Program-made: the position numbers and the translations under genes
Notes under the pieces: generated by a model
The model's input: the letters and a program-made list of their open reading frames with translations, nothing else
What the model was told of the DNA's origin: nothing
The model's database searches: none
In this document: positions 24,148 to 32,192 of the stretch, one piece after another
Layout: every line of letters begins with the position of its first letter
How positions within the stretch are numbered: the stretch's first letter is position 1
NCBI GenBank assembly: GCA_964510315.1
Contig: CAZEAP010000004.1
Coordinates: 62,001 to 126,000 of the forward strand
DNA length: 64,000 bases
Direction: 5' to 3'
Origin: CAZEAP01 sp964510315
Lineage (GTDB): Bacteria; Planctomycetota; Brocadiia; SM23-32

Positions 24148-25518
24148 TCAGAGGATGTAACGGGTCAGGTCCTCGTCCTCCACCAGATCGGCAAGTTTGG
24201 AATCCACGTAGTCCCTGTCGACCACGACGTGTTCGGGGGCGATGTCGGGGGCGTCGAAGCTGATGGTCTCCAGCAGCTTCTCCATCACCGTCTGGAGTCG
24301 CCGGGCCCCTATGCTCTGGGCGGTGCTGTTGATCTGCTCGGCGTAGTCGGCGACCCGCTCCAGGGCCTCCGGGGTGAACTCCAGCTCTATGCCCTCGGTC
24401 TGCAGCAGGGCGCGGTACTGCTTGGTCAGGGCGTTGCGGGGCTCCTTGAGGATGCGCACGAAGTCGCTCCGGGTCAGCTCATCCAGTTCCACCCGGATGG
24501 GGAAGCGGCCCTGAAGCTCCGGGATGAGATCGCTCGGCTTACTCACGTTGAAGGCTCCGGCGGCCACGAACAGGATGTGGTCGGTGCGGAGCATACCGTG
24601 GCGGGTGGGGACGTTGCAGCCCTCCACGATGGGCAGCAGGTCCCTTTGCACGCCTTCCCGGCTGACGTCCGGCCCCTGGGCTTCTCCGTGGGAGCCGGCG
24701 ATCTTGTCCAGCTCGTCCACGAAGATTATGCCCTGGTTTTCGGCTTTCCACAGGGCCTTCCGCGTCACCGAGCGGCGGTCCACCAGCTTCTCGCTCTCCT
24801 GGTGTATGAGCACTTCGTATGCCTCCTCGACGCTCATTCGACGGGTGTCGGTGCGGGCGGGCAGCATCTCTTCCAGGAAGCTCTGCATGTCCACCCCCAT
24901 CTCGTCCCCGCCGAAGGCCACCCCCTGCATGACCATCGGCTTTTCGCTGACCTGTATCTCCACTTCGCGGTCGTCCAGCTTCCCCTGGTGCAGCATCTCG
25001 CGCAGCCGCCGGCGGGCCCTTCGGCGCTGCTCGGCCCTTTCGGGCTCCTGAGTTCCCGCGCCGGGTTCATAGAGGAGGTCCAGCAGGCGTTCCTCGGCGT
25101 GTTCTTCGGCCTGGGGCCGGACCTCTTTCATCATGGCGGAACGCACCATGTTGACCGAGAGGTCGACCAGTTCCCTGACCATGCTCTCGACGTCTCTGCC
25201 GTGGTATCCGACCTCGGTGTAGTGGGAGGCCTCAACCTTGACGAAGGGGGCGTTGGCGAGGCCGGCCAGTCGGCGGGCTATCTCGGTTTTTCCCACCCCG
25301 GTGGGGCCGATCATGATGATGTTCTTCGGCAGGACCTCGCGGCGCATTTCCTCGGCGAGCTGCTGGCGGCGCCAGCGGTTCCGCAGGGCAATGGCCACCG
25401 AGCGCTTCGCTTCGCCCTGTCCGATGATGTACTCGTCGAGCTGTTGGACGATGGCTCGCGGCGTCAGGCCCTCTACGGCAAGGTCTCGACCCGTATCTGG
25501 CGATTTGTGTAGACGCAT
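24148..25518 (-). CDS. hslU: ATP-dependent protease ATPase subunit HslU
   Basis: A 456-aa AAA+ unfoldase that feeds proteins to HslV. It has LTPRAIVQQLDEYIIGQ, a Walker A at MIGPTGVGKTEIARRLA, VEASHYTEVGYHGRDVES, an intermediate I-domain between the Walker motifs, the Walker B IIFVDELDKI and the sensor-2 region SIGARRLQTVMEKLLE. The C-terminal tail is slightly extended and ends LTRYIL, the docking end that inserts into HslV. The ATG at 25518 overlaps the end of hslV by 46 bases and lacks a Shine-Dalgarno, so expression is probably coupled to hslV. Confidence 0.95.
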   Translation of the reverse strand: MRLHKSPDTGRDLAVEGLTPRAIVQQLDEYIIGQGEAKRSVAIALRNRWRRQQLAEEMRREVLPKNIIMIGPTGVGKTEIARRLAGLANAPFVKVEASHYTEVGYHGRDVESMVRELVDLSVNMVRSAMMKEVRPQAEEHAEERLLDLLYEPGAGTQEPERAEQRRRARRRLREMLHQGKLDDREVEIQVSEKPMVMQGVAFGGDEMGVDMQSFLEEMLPARTDTRRMSVEEAYEVLIHQESEKLVDRRSVTRKALWKAENQGIIFVDELDKIAGSHGEAQGPDVSREGVQRDLLPIVEGCNVPTRHGMLRTDHILFVAAGAFNVSKPSDLIPELQGRFPIRVELDELTRSDFVRILKEPRNALTKQYRALLQTEGIELEFTPEALERVADYAEQINSTAQSIGARRLQTVMEKLLETISFDAPDIAPEHVVVDRDYVDSKLADLVEDEDLTRYIL

Positions 25519-26027
25519 ATGTCGGCTGCGATTTCGAGTGCTTTCCGGACCACGGCCTCCGGCTCCAGGTCGGTGTTGTTCAGCAGTGCCCTTGCGGCGG
25601 CCACGGCCATGGGGCCGCCCGAGCCGGTTCCGAGGACGCCGTCGTCCGGCTCCACCACCTCGCCGCTCCCGTTGATCAGCAGGCTGTGCTCGGCGTCAAC
25701 GGCGGTCAGCAGGCTCTGCAGCGGCCGGAGCATCTTGTCGGTGCGCCACTCTTTGACCAACTCGTGGGCGCTGCGCAGCAGGTTCCCGCCGTAGCTCTCC
25801 AGCTTGCCGCTGAAGCGGTCCAGCAGTGTAAAAGCGTCGCCTGCCGCGCCGGCGAAGCCCACGATGACCCGGTCCTGATGGAGGCGGCGGATCTTCACCG
25901 CCGACGCCTTCAGGACGGTGTCGTTGAGCGTAACCTGGCCGTCGCCTCCGAGGGCGACCGACCCGCCGCGACGGACCGAGAGGATGGTGGTGCTGCGCAG
26001 GCGCGGCTGACGGCGACCGGTCCCCAT
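25473..26027 (-). CDS. hslV: ATP-dependent protease subunit HslV (with N-terminal extension)
   Basis: A 184-aa threonine peptidase, the proteolytic core of the HslUV complex. The mature start TTILSVRRGGSVALGGDGQV is preceded by 12 residues (MGTGRRQPRLRS), so the catalytic Thr is residue 13 rather than residue 2 as in E. coli. The Lys in VRRLH-like context (KIRRLHQDRVIVGFAG) and GSGGPMA are present. The ATG at 26027 has GGAGG with 5-base spacing; an upstream ATG at 26060 has none. Exposure of the Thr would then need removal of a propeptide. hslU follows with a 46-base overlap. Confidence 0.92.
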   Translation of the reverse strand: MGTGRRQPRLRSTTILSVRRGGSVALGGDGQVTLNDTVLKASAVKIRRLHQDRVIVGFAGAAGDAFTLLDRFSGKLESYGGNLLRSAHELVKEWRTDKMLRPLQSLLTAVDAEHSLLINGSGEVVEPDDGVLGTGSGGPMAVAAARALLNNTDLEPEAVVRKALEIAADICVYTNRQIRVETLP

Positions 26028-26099
26028 GACTTCCTCCCGCTGAGCCCTCGGGACCGACATTATCTTCGTTGCCCGCGCCATTTGCAAGCAGCCCGGCCC

Positions 26100-26633
26100 T
26101 CATCCCCCCAGGGACAGAAGCGCGTTGAGGCCCCCGACCCTGCGCTTGTTGACCCGTTCGGGCTGCGCCCTGCGCACGGTCCACCGGTCCCCGATCTTCT
26201 CCATTCGCACGATCCACTCGCTGGTGGCTCTCCTCGTCCCGTGCCGGGTGTGGTGCGTGGACTGCACCGAAACCCTCACGGAGGCGGTCAGTTCCTGGAC
26301 GTCCCACTCGCGGGGCATCAGCCAGGCCCGCCGGACGGGGTCCTCTTTCAGGGCCCTCTTCAGCGCCTTGCGTAAACCGCTTCGGTCCATCGCTCCCGAC
26401 CGGAAATGGGGCGAGACATGTTGCAGGACCGCATCCGCGTCCCCGGCCACCAGGCCGTCCCGGACTTCTCCCATTACGTTGGATATACGGCGCTGCGGGC
26501 CGGGGAGGATGAGGACCTTGGCCCCCCACAGGGTGATGGAGGCGGCGATGATCAGCAGGACCGAGAAGCCGGGGTGCGCCCGCGCCCAGTAGACCACCGC
26601 CTCCGCGCGAGATTTCAGGCCGTGCTTGCCCAC
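26100..26633 (-). CDS. Hypothetical single-pass membrane protein
   Basis: A 177-aa protein that starts at GTG 26633 with GAGGAG 8 bases upstream. A membrane helix (about residues 22-44, PGFSVLLIIAASITLWGAKV) is followed by an outside region with SNVMGEVRDGLVAGDADAVL, which resembles the first helix of NTF2/SnoaL-like or DUF4878-type lipoprotein domains, and strand-rich VQELTASVRVSV and WIVRMEKIGDRWTV. It lies between the E1 dehydrogenase gene (33 bp) and hslV (72 bp) in the same direction. I do not recognise a specific family. Confidence 0.7.
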   Translation of the reverse strand: MGKHGLKSRAEAVVYWARAHPGFSVLLIIAASITLWGAKVLILPGPQRRISNVMGEVRDGLVAGDADAVLQHVSPHFRSGAMDRSGLRKALKRALKEDPVRRAWLMPREWDVQELTASVRVSVQSTHHTRHGTRRATSEWIVRMEKIGDRWTVRRAQPERVNKRRVGGLNALLSLGG

Positions 26634-26666
26634 TCTGGCGTCTCCTCGGAGAAGGCATCGCTTCCG

Positions 26667-28979
26667 TCAGGGGGCCGCGTAGCAGGCCCTCAGGGCGGCG
26701 TTGACGATGTCCTCAACGTCGGGAAGGTACTCCTTCTCCAGCACTTCGGACTGGGGCGAGATGGCGTCTTCGGAGCCTATCCGCTCCACCGGCGCGTCCA
26801 GGTAGTCGAAGGCTTCCGACTGGATGCGGGAGGCCACCTCTGCGGTGAAGCTGCCGGTGCGGCAGGCCTGGCAGGCCACAACGCAGCTCCCCGTCTTGCG
26901 GACGGAGTTCAGCACGGTCTCGGTGTCCAGGGGGATCAGGCTCCGCAGGTCGATCAGTTCGGCCTCGATCCCGTGCTCGGAAGCCAGTGCCCGGCCGGCC
27001 TCCGTCATTACGTGGGCCATCCAGCTCCACGCAACGATGGTGACGTCCCCGCCCTCGCGGCGGACGGCGGCCTTTCCCAGCGGGACCAGGTAATCTTCGT
27101 CGGGCACCTCCTCCCGGTTGTTGTAGAGGGCCTGGGATTCCACGAACAGGACGGGGTTGTCGTCACGGATGGCGCTTTTCAGCAGGCCCTTGGCGTCGTA
27201 GGGGGTCGAGGGGCAAACGACGTACATGCCGGGCGTGTGGGTGGCGTGGGCCTCCAGGGCCTGGGAGTGCTGACCGCCGTAGCCCTTGCCCGCCCCCACC
27301 GAGCTGCGGATGACGACGGGCACGGTGGTCTGCCCGCCGCTCATGTAGTGCCATTTGGCCGCCTGATTGAACAACTGGTCGCCGGCCTGGAACTCGAAGT
27401 CGCTGTACATCAACTCCGCCACCGGGCGGAGGTCGGTCATTGCGGCCCCCACGGCCGAGCCGATGATGGCGGCCTCGCTGATGGCCGTGTTGAAGACGCG
27501 CCGGCGGCCGAATGCCTCCAGCAGACCTTTGGTCACCTTGAAGGCCCCTCCGTAGTCGGCCACGTCCTCCCCGTAGAGCACCACCCGCTCGTCCCGCAGC
27601 ATCTCCTCGATGAATGCCTCTCGCAGGGCTTCCTTGAAGGTGATGGTGCCGTCCTCACGTTCCGGCCACGGTGGCTCCTCCAGGGTGGAGGGTTCGGAGA
27701 ACGGCTCCGGAACTTCCTCCACGAACGAATCGGTGAACACGTAGCGTGTCACCTCGGAGGCGTCGGGGTCGGCGGCCCGGGCGGCACGGACGGCGGCCTG
27801 CTCGTGGCGCTCGTTGACGGTGGCCTGCAGTTCCTCCAGTTCATCCTCGTCGGCCACGCCGGCCTCGACGATCTGGCGCCGGAGGGTCGTGACCGGGTCG
27901 CGCTCCCGCCAGGCCTTCTCCTCCTCCTTCTCCCGGTATTCGGTCCGCGGGTCACTGAGGCTGTGTCCCTGGTAGCGGTAGCAGATCAGCTCCCGCAGCA
28001 CGGGGCCTTCGCCCCGGCGGATGATCTCCGCCGCGCGGGCGATGCTGTCGCGGACGGCCAGGACGTCCATCCCGTTGACCACCTCGGCGTGCATCGCGTT
28101 CTCCCGGTCGAAGGCGGCGGCGCGGCGGGCCAGGAAATCCACCCCGGTCACCTCCCCCCGCTGCTGGCCGGTCATGCCGTACTGGTTGTTGACGATTACG
28201 TAGACGATGGGCAGCCCGAAGGGCCTGTCGGCCAGCTCGTTGCTGAACTGCGCCATGCAGCCGAAGTTCAGGCTTTCCAGCACCACGCCGTTGCTGTAGG
28301 CCCCGTCCCCGGCGAAGCACAGCACCAGGGACTCGCTTTCCCGGTACCGGCAGCTCAGGGCGGCGCCGGTGGCGATTCCGAGCGAGCCGCCGACGATGGC
28401 GTTGGCGCCGAGGTGTCCGCTGGAGAAGTCGGCGATGTGCATGCCGCCCCCACGCCCCCTGCAGTAGCCGTCTTCCTTGCCGAAAAGCTCCGCGACCGTC
28501 CGGTAGACGTGCTCGTCCCTGGCCAGCCGGCGCAGCTCTTCCCCGCTGGCCGCGGAGGCTTCTTCGGAGCCGACCCACCGCCGAAGCTCCTCTTCGCCGC
28601 GGCCTTTGATGGCGAGGTAGCCCTTGGCGATGGCGTCCCCGTGCCCCCTGTGGGTGCTGGTTATGTAGTCGGTCCACCGGCTGGCGCTGCAGGCACCGAC
28701 GCTGGCGGCTTCCTGGCCGATGGACAGGTGGGTGGGCCCCCGGTATTGGAAGCCCATCTCCCGGAGCGGCCCGAAGGACTGCATGCGCAGGGCGAGGATC
28801 ATCTCCTCGAACGCGCGGATGCTCATCATCCACTCCAGCAGGTCGAGGGCGTCGCCGGGGGAGAGGGTGCCGGCTTCCAGCTCGTCCTCCAGGGAGCCGT
28901 CGTATTGGAAGACGGGAATGTTGGGGAATGCGAGTTCGTCCGGCTCGAACTCCGGCATGACGGAGATTTCGCGAACCAC
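26667..28979 (-). CDS. Fused alpha-beta E1 component of a 2-oxoacid (pyruvate/branched-chain) dehydrogenase
   Basis: A 770-aa thiamine-diphosphate enzyme in which the alpha and beta subunits of a heterotetrameric E1 are fused. Alpha part: HLSIGQEAASVG, TSTHRGHGDAIAKG, GRGGGMHI, and the ThDP motif GDGAYSNG (from residue 224) ending in NNQYGM. A linker of about 45 residues leads to the beta part (from about 445): VLYGEDVADYGGAFKVTKGL, SEAAIIGSAVGAAM, FNQAAKWHYMSGGQ, PYDAKGLLKSAI. I prefer the GTG at 28979 because GAGAGGA lies just upstream. No E2 or E3 gene is in the window. Substrate (pyruvate, acetoin or branched-chain oxoacid) is open. Confidence 0.88.
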   Translation of the reverse strand: MVREISVMPEFEPDELAFPNIPVFQYDGSLEDELEAGTLSPGDALDLLEWMMSIRAFEEMILALRMQSFGPLREMGFQYRGPTHLSIGQEAASVGACSASRWTDYITSTHRGHGDAIAKGYLAIKGRGEEELRRWVGSEEASAASGEELRRLARDEHVYRTVAELFGKEDGYCRGRGGGMHIADFSSGHLGANAIVGGSLGIATGAALSCRYRESESLVLCFAGDGAYSNGVVLESLNFGCMAQFSNELADRPFGLPIVYVIVNNQYGMTGQQRGEVTGVDFLARRAAAFDRENAMHAEVVNGMDVLAVRDSIARAAEIIRRGEGPVLRELICYRYQGHSLSDPRTEYREKEEEKAWRERDPVTTLRRQIVEAGVADEDELEELQATVNERHEQAAVRAARAADPDASEVTRYVFTDSFVEEVPEPFSEPSTLEEPPWPEREDGTITFKEALREAFIEEMLRDERVVLYGEDVADYGGAFKVTKGLLEAFGRRRVFNTAISEAAIIGSAVGAAMTDLRPVAELMYSDFEFQAGDQLFNQAAKWHYMSGGQTTVPVVIRSSVGAGKGYGGQHSQALEAHATHTPGMYVVCPSTPYDAKGLLKSAIRDDNPVLFVESQALYNNREEVPDEDYLVPLGKAAVRREGGDVTIVAWSWMAHVMTEAGRALASEHGIEAELIDLRSLIPLDTETVLNSVRKTGSCVVACQACRTGSFTAEVASRIQSEAFDYLDAPVERIGSEDAISPQSEVLEKEYLPDVEDIVNAALRACYAAP

Positions 28980-29026
28980 GGAAAGTCCTCTCTGTGCTGG
29001 ATTTGCCTGGGGTCCCGGCATGCTCC

Positions 29027-29992
29027 TCATCGGCGGTTCCGCCCGTCGCGGAGCCGCCGTTCGAGGCGCCCGCCGAAACGATTCTTATAGCCGACCAGTC
29101 CCGAAGATGCAATGCGCCGCGCGACGCGCGGGGCCGCAAGGCGGCTGCCGGGGTAGGCGGCGGTGGAGGCCCGGGATGGGGGCCTGAACCGCAGGTCGGG
29201 CGGATAGCCTTTGCCCTCGTCCCGGGCGAGCGAGATCGCCTCCTCCGGGCATCCGGAGACGCAGACGCCGCATCCCATGCAGCTTTCCCAGTCGACGGCG
29301 GCCGTCCCGTCGACGCGGACGGCCTCGAACGGACAGGCATCCTCGCATGCGCCGCAGCCCACGCAGAGCGCCTGGTCCACCCCGGCGACGTAGCCCGAGG
29401 AAGCCATCATCCGGGAGCCGTAGCGGACCATCGCCTCGATCCCTCCGCAGCAGCACTTGCAGCAGTTACAGATGGCATAGAAGCGGTCCATCATGGCATC
29501 CTTGAACCACGCGCTGTGAACGTGTCCGCGCTCATGCTCCTCCGCAAGGAGCCGGAGGGCCTCCGCCTGGGACAGGCGCCGGCTCTCCCGGGGGTGATGT
29601 TCCAGCAGGAAGTCCACGAACGGCCGTCCGACGACCATGCACACCTGCGTCGGCCGGCAGGGCTCGGGGCGGGCGTGCCGGCAGCAGCACTCGTACACGG
29701 CGATGTCCGGCGGCCCCTTCAGCACGAGCTTCCGAGCCGTGGAGTACGGGATGATCTGCTCCAGGTCCCGCAGGGGGATCTCCTTCTCCAGGGTGACGAT
29801 CGCCCGGCTCTGCCCGTGGGTAAGCACCTTGCCGTGGTAGCGCTCGGCCAGCCAACTTCGCCCGCGCGAGCCGAGGCGTGGCATGATCCAGTTGACCAGA
29901 AGACGGAGGTACTGCTTCGTCCATCGCCCGTAGACGTAGCCGTGCAGGGGCTTGAGACTGAAGAACCCGCGCAGCCCGATCTTGCGCATCAT
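29027..29992 (-). CDS. 4Fe-4S ferredoxin-domain protein
   Basis: About 321 aa, start uncertain. The central part is Cys-rich: ECCCRHARPEPC-x2-TQVCMVVG, later ICNCCKCCCGGIEAM, and the C-terminal third holds two 4Fe-4S motifs, CVGCGACEDACPFEA and CMGCGVCVSGCPEEA. It looks like a cytosolic electron-transfer protein with two clusters plus an extra Cys-rich metal site. I start it at ATG 29992 (MMRKIGLRGFFSLK), but no Shine-Dalgarno is visible and an extension to about 30049 is possible. It lies 47 bp upstream of the fused E1 gene in the same direction. Function unknown. Confidence 0.75.
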   Translation of the reverse strand: MMRKIGLRGFFSLKPLHGYVYGRWTKQYLRLLVNWIMPRLGSRGRSWLAERYHGKVLTHGQSRAIVTLEKEIPLRDLEQIIPYSTARKLVLKGPPDIAVYECCCRHARPEPCRPTQVCMVVGRPFVDFLLEHHPRESRRLSQAEALRLLAEEHERGHVHSAWFKDAMMDRFYAICNCCKCCCGGIEAMVRYGSRMMASSGYVAGVDQALCVGCGACEDACPFEAVRVDGTAAVDWESCMGCGVCVSGCPEEAISLARDEGKGYPPDLRFRPPSRASTAAYPGSRLAAPRVARRIASSGLVGYKNRFGGRLERRLRDGRNRR

Positions 29993-30208
29993 CCGCCGGG
30001 TCGAGGGGAGCAGCAGCCGTCCACGCTCCGCATACAGCAACAGCCCCACCAGGGACGCCGCAGGACACAGTCTGACGCTCCACGCTGGAGGCAGGCGCTC
30101 TGAAGTGCGTTCGTGGGCCGGGAAAGCGGTGAGTGGGCGCACCCGACGGGCGTGACGCAACGCACGTTGGGACGCGCGCAAGGGAGCGAATCAACCGAAG
30201 GCCGCGCC

Positions 30209-31447
30209 TCAGGCGCCTTTGCGCTTCTGCCGCCCCAGCAGGGGGCGATCGCCCTTGACGACCTCCGGGCTGACCATGTAGGTGTAGCCCTTGGGCCGGG
30301 AGGGCAGATCGAAGAGTGGCTCCAGCATGAGGTTCTCCATCACCGAGCGCAGCCCCCGGGCGCCGGTTCCCTTTTGCTGGGCGGCGCACGCTATCTCCTG
30401 CAGCGCCCCTTCGGAGAACTCCAGCTCCGCCCCTTCCATCTCGAAGTACTTCTCATACTGCCGCACCAGCGCGTTCTTCGGCTCCACCAGTATGCGCACC
30501 AGCTCTTCCTCCCCGAGGGGATTGAGGGGGGCGATCACGGGCAGCCGGCCGACCAGCTCGGGTATGAGGCCGAACTTTATCAGGTCGTCGTCGGTGACCT
30601 TGTCCAGCAGCCGGCTGAGGTTGGCCTCGTCATCGCCGCCGCGTCTGCTGAAGCCGATGCTCTGCTCGTTGGAACGCTTCGCCACCAGTTCGTCGATGCC
30701 GTTGAAGGAACCGCCGCATATGAAGAGGACGCGGCTGGTGTCGATCTGGATGTATTCCTCTTCGGGATGCTTGCGCCCGCCGTGGGGCGGCACGTTGGCG
30801 ATGGTGCCTTCCAGCATCTTCAGCAGTCCCTGTTGGACGCCCTCTCCCCCGACGTCCCGGGTGATGCTGACGTTGTGGTAGGTCTTCCCGATCTTGTCGA
30901 TCTCATCCACGTAGATGATGCCCTGCTCGGCGCGTTCCAGCTCGAAGTCGGCGGCCTGGATCAGCTTCAGCAGGACGTTTTCGACATCTTCCCCCACGTA
31001 GCCGGCCTCGGTGAGTGTGGTGGCGTCGGCGATGGCGAAGGGGACGTCAAGCGTCCTGGCCAGCACGCGGGCTATCAGCGTTTTGCCGCAGCCGGAAGGG
31101 CCGATCAGCAGGACGTTGCTCTTCTCCAGCTCCACCTCGCTGGCGTCGCCGTGCAGAAGCCGCTTGTAGTGGTTGTGGACGGCGACGGAGACGGTTTTCT
31201 TGGCCCGCTCCTGGCCGATGACGTACTCGTCCAGGTTGCGCTTTATCTCGGTGGGGGCGGGCACCCTGAAGACCTGTCCGCCTTCGGAGGGCTGGGAGCG
31301 CTTCTGCTTGATGATCGAGTAGCAAAGCTCGACGCAACTGTCGCAGATGAAGGTGTTGTGCCCGCCCTGGATGAGGCGGGAGACGGCTCCGTAGCTTTTC
31401 CCGCAGAACGAACAGGTCTCTTTGTAGTTTTCCCGATCCTTGCCCAT
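30209..31447 (-). CDS. clpX: ATP-dependent Clp protease ATP-binding subunit ClpX
   Basis: A 412-aa AAA+ unfoldase. The N-terminal Cys4 zinc domain, CSFCGKSYG...FICDSCVELC, recruits substrates and adaptors. Then PAPTEIKRNLDEYVIGQ, Walker A LLIGPSGCGKTLIARVLA, DATTLTEAGYVGEDVEN, Walker B IIYVDEIDKI, the pore loop and the sensor-2 GARGLRSVME. An IGF-like loop for ClpP docking is visible as SIGFSRRG. Length is normal. It follows clpP by 44 bp, the classic tig-clpP-clpX order. Confidence 0.96.
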   Translation of the reverse strand: MGKDRENYKETCSFCGKSYGAVSRLIQGGHNTFICDSCVELCYSIIKQKRSQPSEGGQVFRVPAPTEIKRNLDEYVIGQERAKKTVSVAVHNHYKRLLHGDASEVELEKSNVLLIGPSGCGKTLIARVLARTLDVPFAIADATTLTEAGYVGEDVENVLLKLIQAADFELERAEQGIIYVDEIDKIGKTYHNVSITRDVGGEGVQQGLLKMLEGTIANVPPHGGRKHPEEEYIQIDTSRVLFICGGSFNGIDELVAKRSNEQSIGFSRRGGDDEANLSRLLDKVTDDDLIKFGLIPELVGRLPVIAPLNPLGEEELVRILVEPKNALVRQYEKYFEMEGAELEFSEGALQEIACAAQQKGTGARGLRSVMENLMLEPLFDLPSRPKGYTYMVSPEVVKGDRPLLGRQKRKGA

Positions 31448-31491
31448 TTGGCTCCGTCCCTATTGGGGGCGGTCGGCCGAGGGCCGCGTCC

Positions 31492-32145
31492 TCACTTCTC
31501 ACGCGGCGAGGCCAGCACCTCATCCACCAGGCCGTAGGCCAGGGCCTCTTCGGCCGACATGTAGAACTCCCGGTCCGCGTCCTCCTGGATCTTCTCCAGC
31601 GGCTGCTCGGTGTGGTCGGCGAGTATCTGGTTGATCCATTCCTTCAGCTTGACCATCTCTTCGGCATGGATGCTGATGTCGGCGGCGGTGCCCTCCATGT
31701 CGCCCCACGGCTGGTGGAGCATCACCCGGGCGTGGGGCAGGGCGAACCGCTTGCCGGGCGCGCCACCGGCCAGCAGAACGGCCGCCATGCTGAAGGCGTG
31801 GCCCACCACGTAGGTGGCCACGTCGCACTGCACAAGCTGCATGGTGTCGTAGATGGCCAGTCCGCTGGTGATCAGCCCGCCGTTGCAGTGGATGTAGAGG
31901 TCGATGTCCTGTTTCTTGTTCTCACTCTGGAGATAGAGCACCTGGGCCACCGTCAGGTTGGCCACCGTGTCGTTCAGGACGCTGCCGATAAACACGATGC
32001 GGTCTTCCAGCAGGCGACTGAAGATGTCGTAGCCCCTCTCCCCCTGGGTGGTCTTTTTCACCACGGTGGGGACGATGGTGCTGTCATAGCGCTGAGCGGC
32101 CTGAGCGGCCTTTCGCAGGATTTCAGATTCCGGAACGTTTTGCAT
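31492..32145 (-). CDS. clpP: ATP-dependent Clp protease proteolytic subunit (divergent ClpP)
   Basis: A 217-aa serine peptidase. The catalytic Ser is in GHAFSMAAVLLAGG, the His in VMLHQPWGD, and the Asp in the ADREFYMSAEEAL block, so the triad is complete. The oxyanion strand reads IHCNGGLITSG instead of the usual SPGGxVxxG, which marks it as a divergent paralogue. The N-terminus is extended by about 20 residues compared with E. coli ClpP. The ATG at 32145 has GGGAG with 7-base spacing. It sits between tig and clpX, so it is most likely the partner of this ClpX. Confidence 0.9.
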   Translation of the reverse strand: MQNVPESEILRKAAQAAQRYDSTIVPTVVKKTTQGERGYDIFSRLLEDRIVFIGSVLNDTVANLTVAQVLYLQSENKKQDIDLYIHCNGGLITSGLAIYDTMQLVQCDVATYVVGHAFSMAAVLLAGGAPGKRFALPHARVMLHQPWGDMEGTAADISIHAEEMVKLKEWINQILADHTEQPLEKIQEDADREFYMSAEEALAYGLVDEVLASPREK

Positions 32146-32192
32146 TCTGTTACTCCCTGCCGAGTTCCCCGTCTGGGGGCGCCCGGACGCTG

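Noticed and set aside
26406..29090. Long plus-strand open frame (894 codons)
   Set aside because: It is antisense to the fused E1 dehydrogenase gene and has no domain signature.
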